From the NCBI GenBank assembly GCA_965153455.1, contig OZ234496.1:11617863-11681862 (forward strand): 64,000 nt of DNA. The letters are read 5' to 3'. The DNA comes from Sphagnum compactum (lineage: Eukaryota > Bryophyta > Sphagnopsida > Sphagnales). A program made the translations under genes and the position numbers. Shown here one piece after another: positions 24,511 to 37,462 of the stretch; position 1 is the first letter of the stretch, and each line of letters starts with the position of its first letter. The notes under the pieces are model-generated. The model did no database searches. It was not told where the DNA came from and saw only the letters and a program-made list of their open reading frames with translations.

Positions 24511-27109
24511 GTAGGTAAGGGGTTGTAGGTAAAGCCAAGATGCAAGTCAATAATGTAGTTAGGTCAATAGGGTAGCTAGGGAACTAGGGTGATTAAGTTG
24601 GAGGGTAGTATGGTCAAGGTTGGGAAAAAAACACCCTAAAAATAAAAAAGGTCAAAGGTCAGCAACCGAAAAAAAGGTTGACTATGGTACAATGTTGGGT
24701 TAACACAAGGTCAAGAACCGAATGAAGAAACATAGCCCATCCTATGGATAAAACGGCCAACTGGTGCACTAGTGGGTGTCGGTTCACTTTGGCCCCAATC
24801 TAGGGATGTGGAATTGAACAAAATAATGTTTTGTGTTCGTGACTAGCCATCCATCTCTTGCCATGTGGCCAAGCACTAAGCAATGGCAATGAATTAAATG
24901 TGACATTGGGCTTTCAACTATTACTAGATATGTGCTCAAGAGGAAAATGTCTTCTCAAAATTTTTAATATATCCAAGTCATGACATTTTAAATATTTTTT
25001 GACATTTTGTAATTTTCACATGAAAGAGTGTAGGGTAACTACTACATATGATTTTCTTCAATGAATTGCTTCATAATATTTGTAAAAACCACAAAGATTT
25101 TTCATTATGATGAAACCTTGCCAAAATTTATAAAAAAAAACCACCCAACAAAGGGAGAGAAAAAGATACAAGGGGCAAGGACTAAAGTTGAGGCAAGCAA
25201 GAAACCAAAAAAAGTCAAGCCACAAGGAGGTAAGGGGACTACTAATTAAGTATCGAAACCCTCATTAGTCGCTTGAAACATATCAACTAAAGAAAAGGGA
25301 AGTAAACTCAATGAACATCCCCTGCAGTAACAACCCACCTCGAGATGGACGCGGCCTGCGCTTTCCTTATTGTATTTGGAGGTACACTTACAGAGCATAA
25401 AATCTCATTGGGCATTTCAAAAAACAAAACACTCACAAGCATAGGCATTCAATTTCCCAAAGTGCCACTAGTCATTTATTTTTCTATGTGTGATATGTGG
25501 TGGGTACCCACTAGGTACCCTCTAAGTAGCATGGGAGTTCTCTTTTGAAAATAATTGCATTAATTTTTAGGTTTGATAATGCCCCATAGTGAGAGAGTTC
25601 TAGAAGTACCCTTTATTGAGCTCTATCATTTTTCAATACTTATTGTATAAATCTAAGTGCCTGGCAACTCTGGCTCAGGCAAATTATTACTTTTGGAATT
25701 TCAACCACTTCTTCAACAGTTACCCTATACTAGTGTATCTTGGTTTATGTTTTTTTTTTCTTTTGCTTTTCATTAACTCTGGTGGGGATTTTCAAGGTTA
25801 GAGATCATTATAATGATTAGCAACATGTTTTTCCTTCAAAGACATTCCCACTAATACTACAACTTAGCAGAAGTTTCAAGGTCAGGTTTTTTTTCAAATT
25901 CTTCAAGTAGGTTCACATCACAAACTTTCAATATGATGAAAATTTAAAAGAAATCGTGTGAAAATCGTAAAACAATGTGTCCATGCAAAATTCATGGGTT
26001 TCAAAATGTAAAAATGGCCCAATTTTTTTTTATAAATTATATATATATAAAGAAACATGGTTTTTTTTTTACTTGTGATGTTTTGATGTGAAGTACATAT
26101 GATTTATATTTAAACTAAATTTGTGAAATTATTGTGATATAATTTACATAAAATTATGTGATTTTGTGTATTAAACATGAACATTCATGTGTGTCATTCA
26201 AAACAATGTTTCATCCATTTGAAATTTAAGATATTGAATATGTACAAATATCGTTCATATTAACCATAATACAGAATTCATGTATTTTTTTGTAAGAACC
26301 TATGAAGTTTAGTAAGTTTGTGATGCATTGCCAAAGATCCCCAACACTAATTAACATTTAATGGTAATTATTTAAGTGTGCTATAACATTTTTACAAAAG
26401 TGTTGTTACAAATGATGACCTAAGAAATGCCTAGGTCTAGATGTGGTTAATTTAATTATGGTGAACAATCCATCTAAGATAGCAAACAGTCTTTGAAAAT
26501 CATTATTTTTTTCATTTTTTGAAAAACATAATTGCCAAGTTGAAAAATTCCGTCACAAAAAAAACATTGTTCAACACACGTTTGTCAAATAATTAATTAA
26601 TTTTGAAGATTCTATGTCAAAATAATTTTTTTTTTGCTTTCTTTCACAAAATTGTGTTTTTATATATACATATATGAAAATTTCGACATTTTTACAAATA
26701 TTATAATAAATGTCAAAGTTGTGAAGGTATTATAATATCTTTCTTCCCTTATCAGGAATTTTTTGTTTGTTACATGTTTACATCCTAAAATGGGGTAAAT
26801 AGCTTGGAACCGTTTTAATGTGAACATGGTTCAAGATATTTGTATGGGATATTACCCAAGTTGTGTGATCTCAAATCACTTTGTTTTTTTGCAAGTTTTT
26901 ATGAACTTTTATGCAAGTGACACAATTTGTGTTTTTTTCCTTGTGTTTTTTTGAACTTAGATTCTTGTCATGTGTTCCTATGTCAATGTGTACATCCATT
27001 GCTATCAACACACATACAACACAACACATAAATATTTTGAATGGTACAACACATTTAAACCACCCCCCTATATGGGGTTGAAGTCCTTTTAAACCAAATA
27101 ACAATGTAG
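24511..27109. other. Gene-free A+T-rich DNA
   Basis: Apart from the dispersed repeat at 25095-25265, I see no gene or transposon end. A small patch of higher GC at 25325-25380 has no recognisable frame. Confidence 0.5.
25095..25265. repeat. Dispersed repeat, copy 2 (partner 21003-21175)
   Basis: Same order of blocks as copy 1. On plus a Lys-rich frame runs through it (KFIKKNHPTKGEKK, then KPKKVKPQGGKG), but copy 1 does not keep that frame, so coding is unlikely. Confidence 0.6.
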
Positions 27110-28640
27110 GAAATACCTTATGGAAATCCACCATGAATGAACACTTTAGTTTAAGGTGAAAATACCAATATTTCATGTGCAAATATGAGCCCCATTGTTA
27201 GTTGCCTAGATACAATCCCTCCATTTTTTAACTAAATGTGAATCATCCTAGAAATAATTTAGGCTATTTTCTATTATCTAATAGTAGGAATGGGCATTTG
27301 AATTTATCATGACCATCAAGGGCAAAACCATTTTTTGACCAACACTTCTTCAATGGTGGCATGAGATATCTCATATGCTAACCTTTAGAACATTGATCAC
27401 AAATCAACATAGTAGCAACTCCCATAAATTGCCCACATAACATACAATAAAATTTCCTACATGGACAATTGCCAAGAATTGGTCAATTTGGCCATTTACA
27501 TTTTTAAAATGACATGGCGCATAATTATGCACATGATTTTTCACGTCTAACCATCTCAACCCTCCTACAAAAACACACCAAAAGGTAGCACCTTTCACAC
27601 ACAAAATGACATATCTTGTAATCACATCCAACATAATGGATGTTATTTGTTTTAGATAAACATAATCCCTTGGCTCAAATTTACAAATTTGGGGCCAATA
27701 ACCACCTCCCCAAATAGTGGCATAATAAAATCCCTTCATTGGTATAATTTGGAAATGTCACCAATTCCACCCACTCAAGGAGAAATGTTCAATCATAACC
27801 AAGACACATCAATTATATCATAATATTATCAAATTCATTGGGCCAACAAAATCCAAACTCCACTAATACCTTAACCCCATGATGGGCAATGGTTTAAGGT
27901 TGAATGATGTTTGAACTTGGTCACACATCACACATTGTGAAAGACATTGTTGAACCTATAGTTGCATCCCCCACCACTATTATTATGTCTAAAGCAAACT
28001 ATAGGTCCATTGGACCCCAAAATTACCCAACTTTTCACGAACATGCCACACAAGGCTTTCACATTGTTCTAAACGAAGCACAATCCGCACTTGTCCACCT
28101 AGCCACACCCATAGGAAAGAATTCCCACTTATATTATTTGGCCTTATGCACAACTTGGTCATGTTCTTTTGGATGTCAACCCAACCATGACTTCACCTAT
28201 TTGCAAATATGCAATGACATGTGCATTTTCATATATATCCAAGACACATCCATCGCCTTTTGATTCAATCTCCAAATCACAAGAATCCCCACTACCCATG
28301 TTACTCTAAGGTTCATTCCCAAAAGACCCCAATAAAATACATATGTAGGCTGAGGTATGCCATCTTGGTACTGCTTCCAAATTTGCATCCTCATGTTAAC
28401 AAACCCCTACAATATCCTTACTAGCACTTGGGTTCCAACTTGGACTATTGGCATCCCAATTAACCATATCAGCCTATGGACCATATCAAAATTATACTCT
28501 TGTAAAATAAAGGCCCATCTAGCCAATTTTCCAATGAATCGATCCAATTCCATTAAAAACTTGAATGCTTAGTGATCTATATGCAAGGTGACTGAACTAC
28601 CATAAAAATAACACCAAAATGAATGGAATTCGTCCATAAT
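27110..28640 (-). mobile_element. Gypsy retroelement fragment, copy B (same family as 10764-12975)
   Basis: Minus-strand reading from high to low coordinate gives an RNase H piece (FWCYFYGSSVTL, then KFLMELDRF and GKLARWAFILQEYNFDMVHR, 28625-28480). A linker follows with WKQYQDGIPQPTYVFYWG (about 28385), then GYWPQICKFEPRDYVYLKQ (27700-27650). A PHD-like finger CDQCSKG-stop-HM..LMPPL lies at about 27405-27355. The integrase core is mostly eroded. Stops are frequent, including one replacing the Trp of the finger. The flank at 27115-27240 matches the 3' flank of copy A. The 5' side ends beside the 11-bp array at 28658. Confidence 0.75.
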
Positions 28641-28657
28641 GTTCATCCATAATTCCT

Positions 28658-28844
28658 AATTAACTTTTAGTTAACTTTTAGTTAAGTCTAAGTTAATTCC
28701 CAATTAAGTCGTAATTAATTTTTAATTAATTTTCAGTTAACTCTTAGTTAAGTCATAGTTAATTCTTAGTTAATTCCCAGTCAATTTCGAATTAAGTCCT
28801 AGTTAACTTTCAACTAAGTTTCAGTAACTCATAATTGATTTGCA
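28658..28844. repeat. 11-bp tandem array, 17 units in exact register
   Basis: Units such as AGTTAACTTTT, AGTTAAGTCTA, AGTTAATTCCC and AATTAAGTCGT follow each other with no insertion or deletion for 187 bp. Positions 2-6 are mostly GTTAA or ATTAA and the last four vary (TTTT, TCTA, TCCC, TCGT). The period is close to one turn of DNA. It does not encode an open repeat protein. Confidence 0.85.
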
Positions 28845-31694
28845 ATTAGGAAGGTTTTCAAAAAACTACTATACTTGATACACACATAGAAACCTCCTTG
28901 AGCTTCCTTGAGCTAGGTCCCCAAAAGGGTATAAATACAAATAGGACCCCTCATTTCCTTTAGTTTGTTGAACATCAATTTTAGGCACAATCTTACACCA
29001 TAGCTTGTCATGTTGTTTTTATTTTCATGTCTATGTATGTTAGCATAATAAATATTCGTTTTCACTTTTGCCTTGCACATTTCATGTTCTTGTTATTAGT
29101 TCTTGTGTTTTTGTTTTTGAATCACATAATCTTGTTTTGTTCCTTGTTTTGAAAGTTAGACTTAAACCTTTCCTTTAGCTTTTATTTTTGTGGTTCTTCG
29201 TGTCCTTGACACCCATTTGTCATGTGTTTTAAGTCTTAGAGTGAAAACTTAACAAAATGAATGTTCTAAGATGTTACACAATGAAAGGGGGATATGTATG
29301 TTTTAGGCTTTCAACCAACAAATGTTATAATGAATGATTCAAATCAATTGAACAAATTTTGAATGTTTTTTTCAAGTTTAAACCAAAAAGGAATGTAGGA
29401 CTACATAGACATTCCATAATGACATACTTTCATATGGAGTGCCAAAACCCTATTAAAAACATTAAATAATGTCTTTTCTTTTCACCCACATCTCTTATAC
29501 TTCTTTCCAAACCTTTGGAATGTAAATTTTTAATTAACAAAATTAATTTGATTGTCTTTATTAACAAATCCATTTCACACAAAAAATCTAAGATCATATA
29601 TCAATACCACAAAATTTGGTGATTTATCATACTAAAAAAAATTATTCCATCATATAGAACATACTTTATTTTATTTATGCTTAAAATATGGAGCAATTTG
29701 AACAAATATTATTAGTCTTGTTGGGTCCTTTTTTTATAAAATTACAAAGTGGGACACAGTTCTTGAGCCATCTTTCAGGACACTTAAAGATATGTTTTAA
29801 TCATCTAAATCATAAAAAATCATCACCATTTTAATCAAGAAGTATGTGAGTATATAATGAAAAAACAATCTACTAAAACAATTATTTCAAAGTATTGTCT
29901 TGAAAGTGATTTTGGGGTGAAACATTCCTTTTGTGTACCCGAAATGTGAATGGACCTCACTCCTCAATATGACCATCATGGGCACATTTCAATTCATGGT
30001 AATCATCCATAGGTGGCCCTCCAAATGCTAGAACAAACCTTTCCATACCATTAGAGGTGTAAAAAGTTATGGATTATGCATTTGTTGGATATGGTATCAC
30101 AACAATTGTCTAACTCTTGGATAAAATCAATTAATTCAATGGTGCCAACTACCATGAATACCAATGGGGCCTTTTGGTGGTTCCATAAATGTTTTTCATG
30201 TCCCATATTGTGGTGTGGTGACCAAATTTGGAGGTGAACTTGTTTTTGAATCCCAAAAATTGCCCTCCAATGGTTGTGCCAGGTGGAAGGATTGCAACTA
30301 AGTGATTAACGATGGGGTTCATATTTGCATTTAGGTTATTGGTCCTTTCACCTTAAAATCAAAGTGTTCATTCATGGTGATGATATTTTTTGCATTGCTA
30401 TATGGCTTACGAGGACATGAACTTCACATAGGGGGCCATTTTGGATGTGTTGTATTAATTACGATATTTTTTGTGTTATTTGGTATGTATTTTATGTACA
30501 TTGATGGATGTAGGTGATGACATAGGAATGCATGACACCCCAAATGGCCTCGCATGGGGAAAAAAATGTACATTGAAATGTTTTCCCCTTCCAACTTGGT
30601 TTCATTTCCCTAACTAAGTTCTTTAAAAAGAAACGAAAGTGGTGCCATGCGTTTCTCACAAAGCTTGATTACATTCCCCTAAGGAATTACATGGGCCACT
30701 TAAGGTAACTACTTCGAGAGTAATTGATTTTGCTTACCATGATGATGTAGTGCATTGGGATTGGTTATAAAAGGGGATGATCTTCATATTAATGAAAAAT
30801 ATTCATGACAAAAAAACTGTCACATTATATTACTTGGGTTTTGCATTGTTATGCACTAGATGTGATGATCAATTAATTAATTATGAAAAAAATGAATTGA
30901 TTATATGGAAATTAATTTCCATTCAAATGAAAATATTGAATGACATTACATGCACCTTGAATTTGAATTGAATTGGATTTGATTTTTTTCACCAATTGAA
31001 TTAAATTCATTGCAAATTGTTCTACATGTTCTCATGTTATATTAAAAATATATCATTTAAAAAAATTCAAGGCTTGCAAGATTAATAAATTCTTTGATAA
31101 TAAAACATGAAAATTTAAGAATTGATTACATTTGTTATGACTCATATTAATATGATTGTACCCTATGTAACTTTTCATCCATCCATTGTGCAACGTTCCA
31201 AGAATTTAAAACCATAAATTGATTGTTAATGAAAATATTTGAATCTAAGGTATATTTGAAAGGAGATGAAAAAGATAAATAATAATAATGACTTTATTTT
31301 TATTTTAAAATATTATCAAAATATAAATCCAAGAAATTGAAATATATATGTTGTTAACATTCAACCTGAGCCAAGGATAAACACTTCGTAAAAAACATAA
31401 ATACATGTTTTATAACTTTCATCACTATGGACAAAATTGATTTAAAGAGTCACCTTTCATCCCAAAAGATAATTCTTGTTTATGTAAAAATGATATTCAA
31501 GTTCTATAAGAAAGAGATGTTTTCCCTAGCACCATTTCCCTTCCCTCATCTAAATGAGCAAAACTTTCCTTAGCCAAACAAACATTCATAAACATTCTCA
31601 AGCATTTTCTAAGCAACTTGAGTATTTCTAAATCATTTGTTAGATATATGAAAAGTTTTACCAACCATTTCTTAGCCAAATAAGAATTAACCTT
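28845..31694. other. Gene-free DNA
   Basis: No frame resembles a protein. The piece at 30289-30379 matches the 3' flank of the two Gypsy copies in reverse orientation. The rest is A+T-rich with no structure I can name. Confidence 0.5.
30289..30379 (+). repeat. Third copy of the Gypsy 3'-flank block, inverted
   Basis: The reverse complement reads CACCATGAATGAACACTTTG, then AAGGTGAAAGGACCA, then CCCCATCGTTAATC and TTGCAATCCT. That is the same order of words as 10778-10870 and 27128-27215. It is probably a fragment of that family's LTR or 3' untranslated DNA. Confidence 0.55.
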
Positions 31695-31699
31695 TCCAT

Positions 31700-32005
31700 T
31701 GTTAACAAATAGGAGATCTAGTCAAGTGCAACATAAATCTTTATTGAAAGGAAACTAAAACACGACGCTCACAACATGGAACATAACATCAAAAACTCCT
31801 CAAGGTTCTTGTCACATGAAATACACAAAGTTGTGCAATGAAGAAAAAAAACCAAACCATCAACACCAAGGTATTTAACTAAAAGACCAAACCACAAATA
31901 ACTAATATAAGTAAAGAAAGTAATTCAACCCTGTGAAAGTAACCTAGTTACTTTCCTACTCTAGTAACTAATGAAACCTAACTAGTTGAGCTTGAATTCT
32001 TAACA
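31700..32005 (-). repeat. 3' LTR of the Copia element
   Basis: It is 306 bp, starts TGTTAAC on plus and ends TTAACA. It matches 37481-37794 along its whole length and is flanked outside by TCCAT. Confidence 0.93.
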
Positions 32006-32016
32006 TTCCCCCTCAA
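32006..32016 (-). other. Copia polypurine tract
   Basis: The minus strand reads TTGAGGGGGAA directly before the TG of the 3' LTR, the expected site and form for priming plus-strand DNA in plant Copia elements. Confidence 0.85.
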
Positions 32017-32075
32017 GCTCAAATCCACTTCTAGTACACCAAACTTTTTTCTAAACTTCCGTAGCTTGTCTGTAC

Positions 32076-35000
32076 CTAGAGCCTTTGTGAAAATGTCAAC
32101 AACTTGATCTTTAGTACTACATGAATAAAGTTAATTACTCTTGCTAGAACTTTTTCTCCAATAAAGTGGTAGTGCATTTCAATGTGCTTTGTCCTAGCAT
32201 GATAGATTGAGTTGTTAGCAAGTAATATGCTACTAATGTTATCACAATAAATGACAACAAGAGCATCCACTAACTGTCCCAAATCTTAAAGTAGTTTTTG
32301 TAACCAAACTATTTCACATGCAACAATTGCTGCACCTCTATATTTTGCCTCCATGCTTGATAATGCAATTGTTGGTTGTTTCTTACTACTCCAACTAACA
32401 ACACCACTTCCAAAAGAAAACATGAAACCACTGGTTGATTTTCTATCTAAAACATTGCCAGCCCAATCAGCGATCGTGTATCCATGTACTTGTAATTGGC
32501 TCTTGGCTTCATAAAACATTCCACATTGCAAAGTATGTTTTGTGTACCTCAATATGTGCCTCATTGCATCCAAATGTGGCTTTCATGGTGTTTGCATGAA
32601 TTGACTCACCACTCCACTGCATAATTCAAATCTGGCCTTGTGATGGTCATGTAAATCAAACTTCCCACTATGCGTTTGTACATAGTGGTATCCTCCATAA
32701 GGTCTCCTTCATCTGCACTTAACTTCACATTTTGCTCCAATGGAATTGAAATGGGTTTGCAACCCGTCATCCCATATTCGGACAATTTGTTCAATGCATA
32801 TTGCCTTTGTAATAACCATATCCTTTTAGGGGACTAGATTACCTCAATGCCGAGGAAGTAACGCAATTCTCCCAAATCCTTCATCTTAAAATTTTGCTTC
32901 AAAATCTTCTTCAAATCAGAGATGTTTGCATTAATATCTCCTGTGATAATTAAGTCATCAACATAAATGACTATGACTATGATCCCGCAATCTGTCTTTT
33001 TCACATATAGTGAAAAATTTGCATTGGATGTTTAAAATCCACTTGTGACAAGATACTGACCTATCTTGTCAAACCAAGCTCTAGGTGCTTGCTTCAAGCC
33101 ATACAAAGCTTTCTTTAACCTATAAACCAAATTAGGATGTGTTTGGTCCACATAACCTAATGGTTGTTCCATGTACACTTCTTCCTGTAAATCTCCATGA
33201 AGAAAAACATTCTTTACATCCATTTGATGTAAAGACCATCCTTTTGACACTCCCATTGCAATGATTACTCTTACAATTGTCATTTTTGCAATTGGACTAT
33301 AGGTCTCCTCATAGTCTATGCCATAAGTTTGGGGATAACCTTTGGCAACCAATCTTGCTTTGTATCTACTCACAGATCCATCTACATTATGCTTGACTTT
33401 ATACACCCATTTGCACCCAATTGCTTTTTTGTCCTTTGGTAAAGCTACCAATTCTCAAGTAGCATTAGCATCCAACACCGCCATCTCTTCATCCATGGCA
33501 TTGTCCCATTTAGGGTTTCCAACCGCATGTTCAAAATAAGTGGGTTCAACCTCCTGTATAACTCTCACCATGTATGTGTAATGATGAGCTACAAAGCCAT
33601 CATATGTGAGTATTTGTACAGGGTACTTGACTCGTGTGGATCTTCGTACTCCACTGTTGTTGTCAAGTGTTTTCAAAGTTGTCTTGGCCATCCAAGCTCC
33701 AAGAGTAGTAACTGAAGGGACTCTTAATTCTTCACCCACACCTTTTTATGAATCATTTGACTCACCATCTACATGAGAATTTCTAGATGATGTTTGATAA
33801 CTACCATGTACAATGTTTGAAAATCTTAATCTTCTTTTCCATGGAGTGCTACTAGACCCACTAATTGAAGACTTTTGTGGTTCACTAATTAATTGTGATT
33901 CTTGTTCCACATTTGATGAAACGTCACCATTTCTAACCTCTCCATCTTTTGCTATCTTCTGCGGTGAGTACCAACTAACCATCTCATCAAACACAGCATC
34001 TCTACCACTTGCAACTTTTGAGTGGAAGGATTGAAGCATCTATATCCTTTTTGTTTTGAGGAATATCCAATGAAAATACACTTCTCAGCTTTTGGGTTTA
34101 GTTTGGATCTCTTTTCGTTAGAAACATGCACATATGCAATGCAACCAAACACTCTGAGGTGTGAGACATCTGGTTTCTTGCATGTGAATTTTTCTTTGGG
34201 TGTCATGGCATGAACTGTCGTTGTGGGTGTTTGATTCATGATATAGACTGCAATTGCTACCATTTTAGCCCAAAAGTAATTTGACAAATTTTTTTCATTC
34301 AACATGGCACGTGCTATTTCTGCAATGTGCTTATTTTTCCTTTTAGCAACTCCATTCTACTGTGGGGAATAACTACATGAGTACTTCCTTTGAATTCCAT
34401 GTTCTTTCAAGTATTCACTGAAGTCATTTGAAAAATATTTTCCCCCTCCATCGGACCCTAGGCATTTGATGCTCACACCTTTCTCCTTCCCCACCATTGC
34501 TTTGAAATTCAAAAAATGTTGAAACACTTCACCTTTGTGTTTCATGAAGTAGACCCACACCTTCCTTTGGTCATCAATGAAACTCACGTAATACTTGCAT
34601 CCGCCAATGGATTTTGTCTTCGTGGTCCACACATCTGAGTGGATCATTTCCAAAGGTTTGGAATTCATATGAGTTGTTTGAGCTGGGAATGGATGCCTAG
34701 CTTGCTTCCCTAATTGACATGCTTCACAAACTTTTGACATCACCTCTTCTGTTCCAAACTTAGGAAGACCTCCAACAAGATTTTGTTTCTCCATCAATTT
34801 AAGACGTTGGAGATTAACATGACCAACCCGTTTGTGCCAAATTCCAATGTCTCCAGCTCCTTTTCCATGTGTGAAAAACATGGAATTCACCTCAGGCATG
34901 TTCACATCCAAGGTGAACATTCGTCAATTCCTTTCCCCTTTTGCAATCAATTTGCCTTAATTCTTCATGTCTTCCACAAAACATCCAGTAGGGTTGAATG

Positions 35001-35211
35001 TCACCTGTAAACCTTGTTCCACCATCTGGCCTATGGAGACCAAATTTTTTGTTATGGTTGGAACATGAAGTACATCTTTCAAGTACTTTGTTTGCCCATC
35101 TTGCATGGACAATGGCACCTTGCCAATTTGTGTGATGGGATGTGTAGTGTCATCACCAGTTTCCACAAACCCTGGTGTCTTCAAATCCTGTGTCTCTAAA
35201 CCATTCTCCAT
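32076..35211 (-). pseudogene. Copia pol relic: integrase, reverse transcriptase, RNase H
   Basis: Minus-strand order: post-protease segment with LKDVLHVPTITKNLVSIGQM (about 35090); GAG-pre-integrase and integrase (WHKRVGHVNLQRLKLM, CEACQLGKQARHPFP, HSDVW, 34830-34610); integrase C-terminal part (LRVFGCIAYVHVSNEKRSKL, about 34170). Then comes the linker RRSTRVKYPVQ (33640), reverse transcriptase (KWVYKVKHNVDGSVSRYKAR, MDVKNVFLHGDL, 33400-33190), the active-site YVDD near 32965, and RNase H (DRKSTSGFMFSFGSGVVSWS, KHIEMHYHF, 32460-32165). In-frame stops occur near 34356, 33030, 32830, 32590 and 32285. The integrase motif normally written SDNGGEY reads SDGGGKY, so a conserved residue is also changed. 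Confidence 0.93.
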
Positions 35212-35299
35212 GATTAGTCATGTGGTTTGAAGCTCTAGAATCCACATACCAAACATTGTTATCTGATACACCTCCTATCGTTGAATTTGCCATGTGTTG

Positions 35300-36250
35300 C
35301 ATCACAAATAGTTGTTCATCACCTTGATTGTTAATTGATGCATAATTCCTTTGTTGCAGCTTTCCATTTCGTGCTCATGCTCCCTTTGATAATAGTTTTT
35401 TGCCATGTGCCCAGGTTTCCCACAGTAGTAACAATTTGAATTGCTATTTGGTTGTTGACCTTGATAATTTCCACCACGACTTCCTTGACTTCCTCTTCCT
35501 CCAAAGTTTCTTTGTCCACCTCCATGACGTTGACCTTCATGTTGATGATGTCCACCATGCGAGCTTCTGTGTCGACCTCGAAATGAGGTTTTACCACCTT
35601 TACCTCTATTAGTATTTGAATAGAAAACATTTTCTTGTGATCCTCCATTGGATGAAGTGCCAACAATTCTTATCTCTTCACTTATAAGTAGGGTTATCAA
35701 GTCTTGAAAATCGAGAAATGTTTCTTGAACTGCAATTGAAGTTCGGAATTGACTATAGTCTTTTCAAAATCCATTCGAGGTCACGGCCACTAGATCTTCA
35801 TCATCTACTGGGGTTCCTATAGATGCAAGAGCATCTGCAAGGTTTTTCACCTTTGTATAATAATCACTGATGTTCATTTTTGTTTTTCTATAAATTATGC
35901 AACTCTTGTTTGAGCTGCATTTTGTAGCCTTACGTATTAGTGCTATACATATTCACCAATGTATCCCAAGCTTGCTTGGGTGATTGTGCATCTTGAATAT
36001 GCACAATCATGGAATCGGACACACTCACAGAAAGCCAATACAAGATTTTCCTTGTTTTTTCATGCCAAGTTTTATTGGCTTGAATTTATTGTTGTGTGGG
36101 GTTTTTTGGGAGAGGAGGTTCTTTCTCATCACTAGTTATGAACTCCCAATAACCTTTCCCCATCAAGAAATTCATAATCCTAAATTTTCACACTTGGAAA
36201 TTGTTCTTATCTAATTTCTCAATTACAATTTGAGAAAAACCGTCCGCCAT
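35300..36250 (-). pseudogene. Copia gag relic with altered zinc knuckle
   Basis: An ATG at 36250 opens MADGFSQIVIEKLDKNNFQV, followed by a stop where a Trp is usual, then RIMNFLMGKGYWEF, the typical start of plant Copia gag. The frame breaks again near 36085 and 35940. The C-terminal part (35700-35302) is Gly/His/Arg-rich and carries a zinc knuckle near 35440-35395 reading CYYCGKPGHMAKNYY. The last zinc-binding Cys of the C-C-H-C set is Tyr. Confidence 0.88.
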
Positions 36251-37462
36251 CTCTCAAGGCAACATTCAATGTCTTCTTGGGGTTTCACAAATGATTTTAA
36301 TTCCTTCTTTGGGTTTCTAGGATTAGGATTAGGATTAGGATTAAGATTAGGGTTTTCGTTCCTTAGGTTTTTAGGATTAGGGTTAGGGTTAGGGTTGAAC
36401 AAGATGGACCTTGCGTATGTATGTATATCTTGAGTATTATATGAAATTTTATATTATACATAGGTTTGACGTATATGTACGTATCTCGTATAATATTTTG
36501 TATGGTGTTAAATACATGATTACATACCAAACTTTTGTATGAAGGTCTTGATAATGTATTTGCGCTTCACAATCTTCAAACCCCTTCCTTCAAGTTCTCC
36601 CAAATTGTATTTGTTTCACTTCAAAATTTGTTTTGATGTCTTTTCAATGTAAACTTTTGTCACAACAACTTTGCAAAATTCTTTCGCTCACATATGACCT
36701 TGGATCGTTCTGAAATTTTGGTGAAACATGAGAAGCTATGTGTACTACCATCTCTCAAATTTCAACTCATTTAATTTCATAAAATGAGAGATCTTGTTAC
36801 TCTCTTAAAATCACCTCAAATTAGGACCTGAACACAAAATGACTTACAATTCACTCTTAACAATTCTAAACTCCTTGAGATTTTTCCAGACACATTAAAT
36901 ATATGTCTTCTATATCTGTTCAAAATTTCAGCTCTATTGATGATGATCACAAAGAGTTATCACTTTCAAAAGAAACTGACTTCAAAACCGAGGCTAAAAC
37001 TTTAGATACTTGGATCTCTCTCAATGCATATCCAAGTGACATGAAATTTTTCTCACATATATAGTCCTTTATGATCTATAAGATCCCAAAGATGCAAATC
37101 CAGAAATGCTCAAACAAAGGAGATATGACCAAAAAACTAGATCTGGCACAGAGTCTTCAAAAGCTCATAACTCTCACAAAACATATCCTTTTCTTTTGAA
37201 AATTTGAGAATAGAAGCGTCTTATAGTTTTCTATAATCTTCAAGATCTTTTCACAGTAGATCTAGATCTAGATTTAAAGATCTGACTTTGACAACCCTTG
37301 ATATGTTGATCTCCTTTCATCTCTTTTCTTTTTTTTCACATTCTTTCCTTGCCCTGTTTTTCTTTTGCACTTGACAAACTCCTACGATATTACTAGAGGC
37401 TCTCAAGCTCTAGTTATAGAGACTTTCTAGCTCTAAATCTCTTTCAACTTTCTCATCAAATA
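36251..37462 (-). other. Copia leader region
   Basis: About 1.2 kb lies between the primer site and gag. It has no coding frame of note and contains the telomere-like repeats at 36316-36397. Confidence 0.7.
36316..36397. repeat. Telomere-like TTAGGG/TTAGGA repeats inside the Copia leader
   Basis: GGATTA is repeated four times (36319-36342) and then, after a 30-bp gap, GGATTAGGGTTAGGGTTAGG follows at about 36373-36393. On the element's sense strand this is CCCTAA-type sequence. The array is short and inside a retroelement, so it is an internal telomere-like stretch and not a chromosome end. Confidence 0.75.

Noticed and set aside
35331-35666. 111-codon frame rich in Val, Glu and Lys
   Set aside because: It is the alternative frame of the Gly/His-rich gag tail.
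36316-36397. True telomere or chromosome end
   Set aside because: The array is short, imperfect and inside a Copia element bounded by LTRs and a target duplication.
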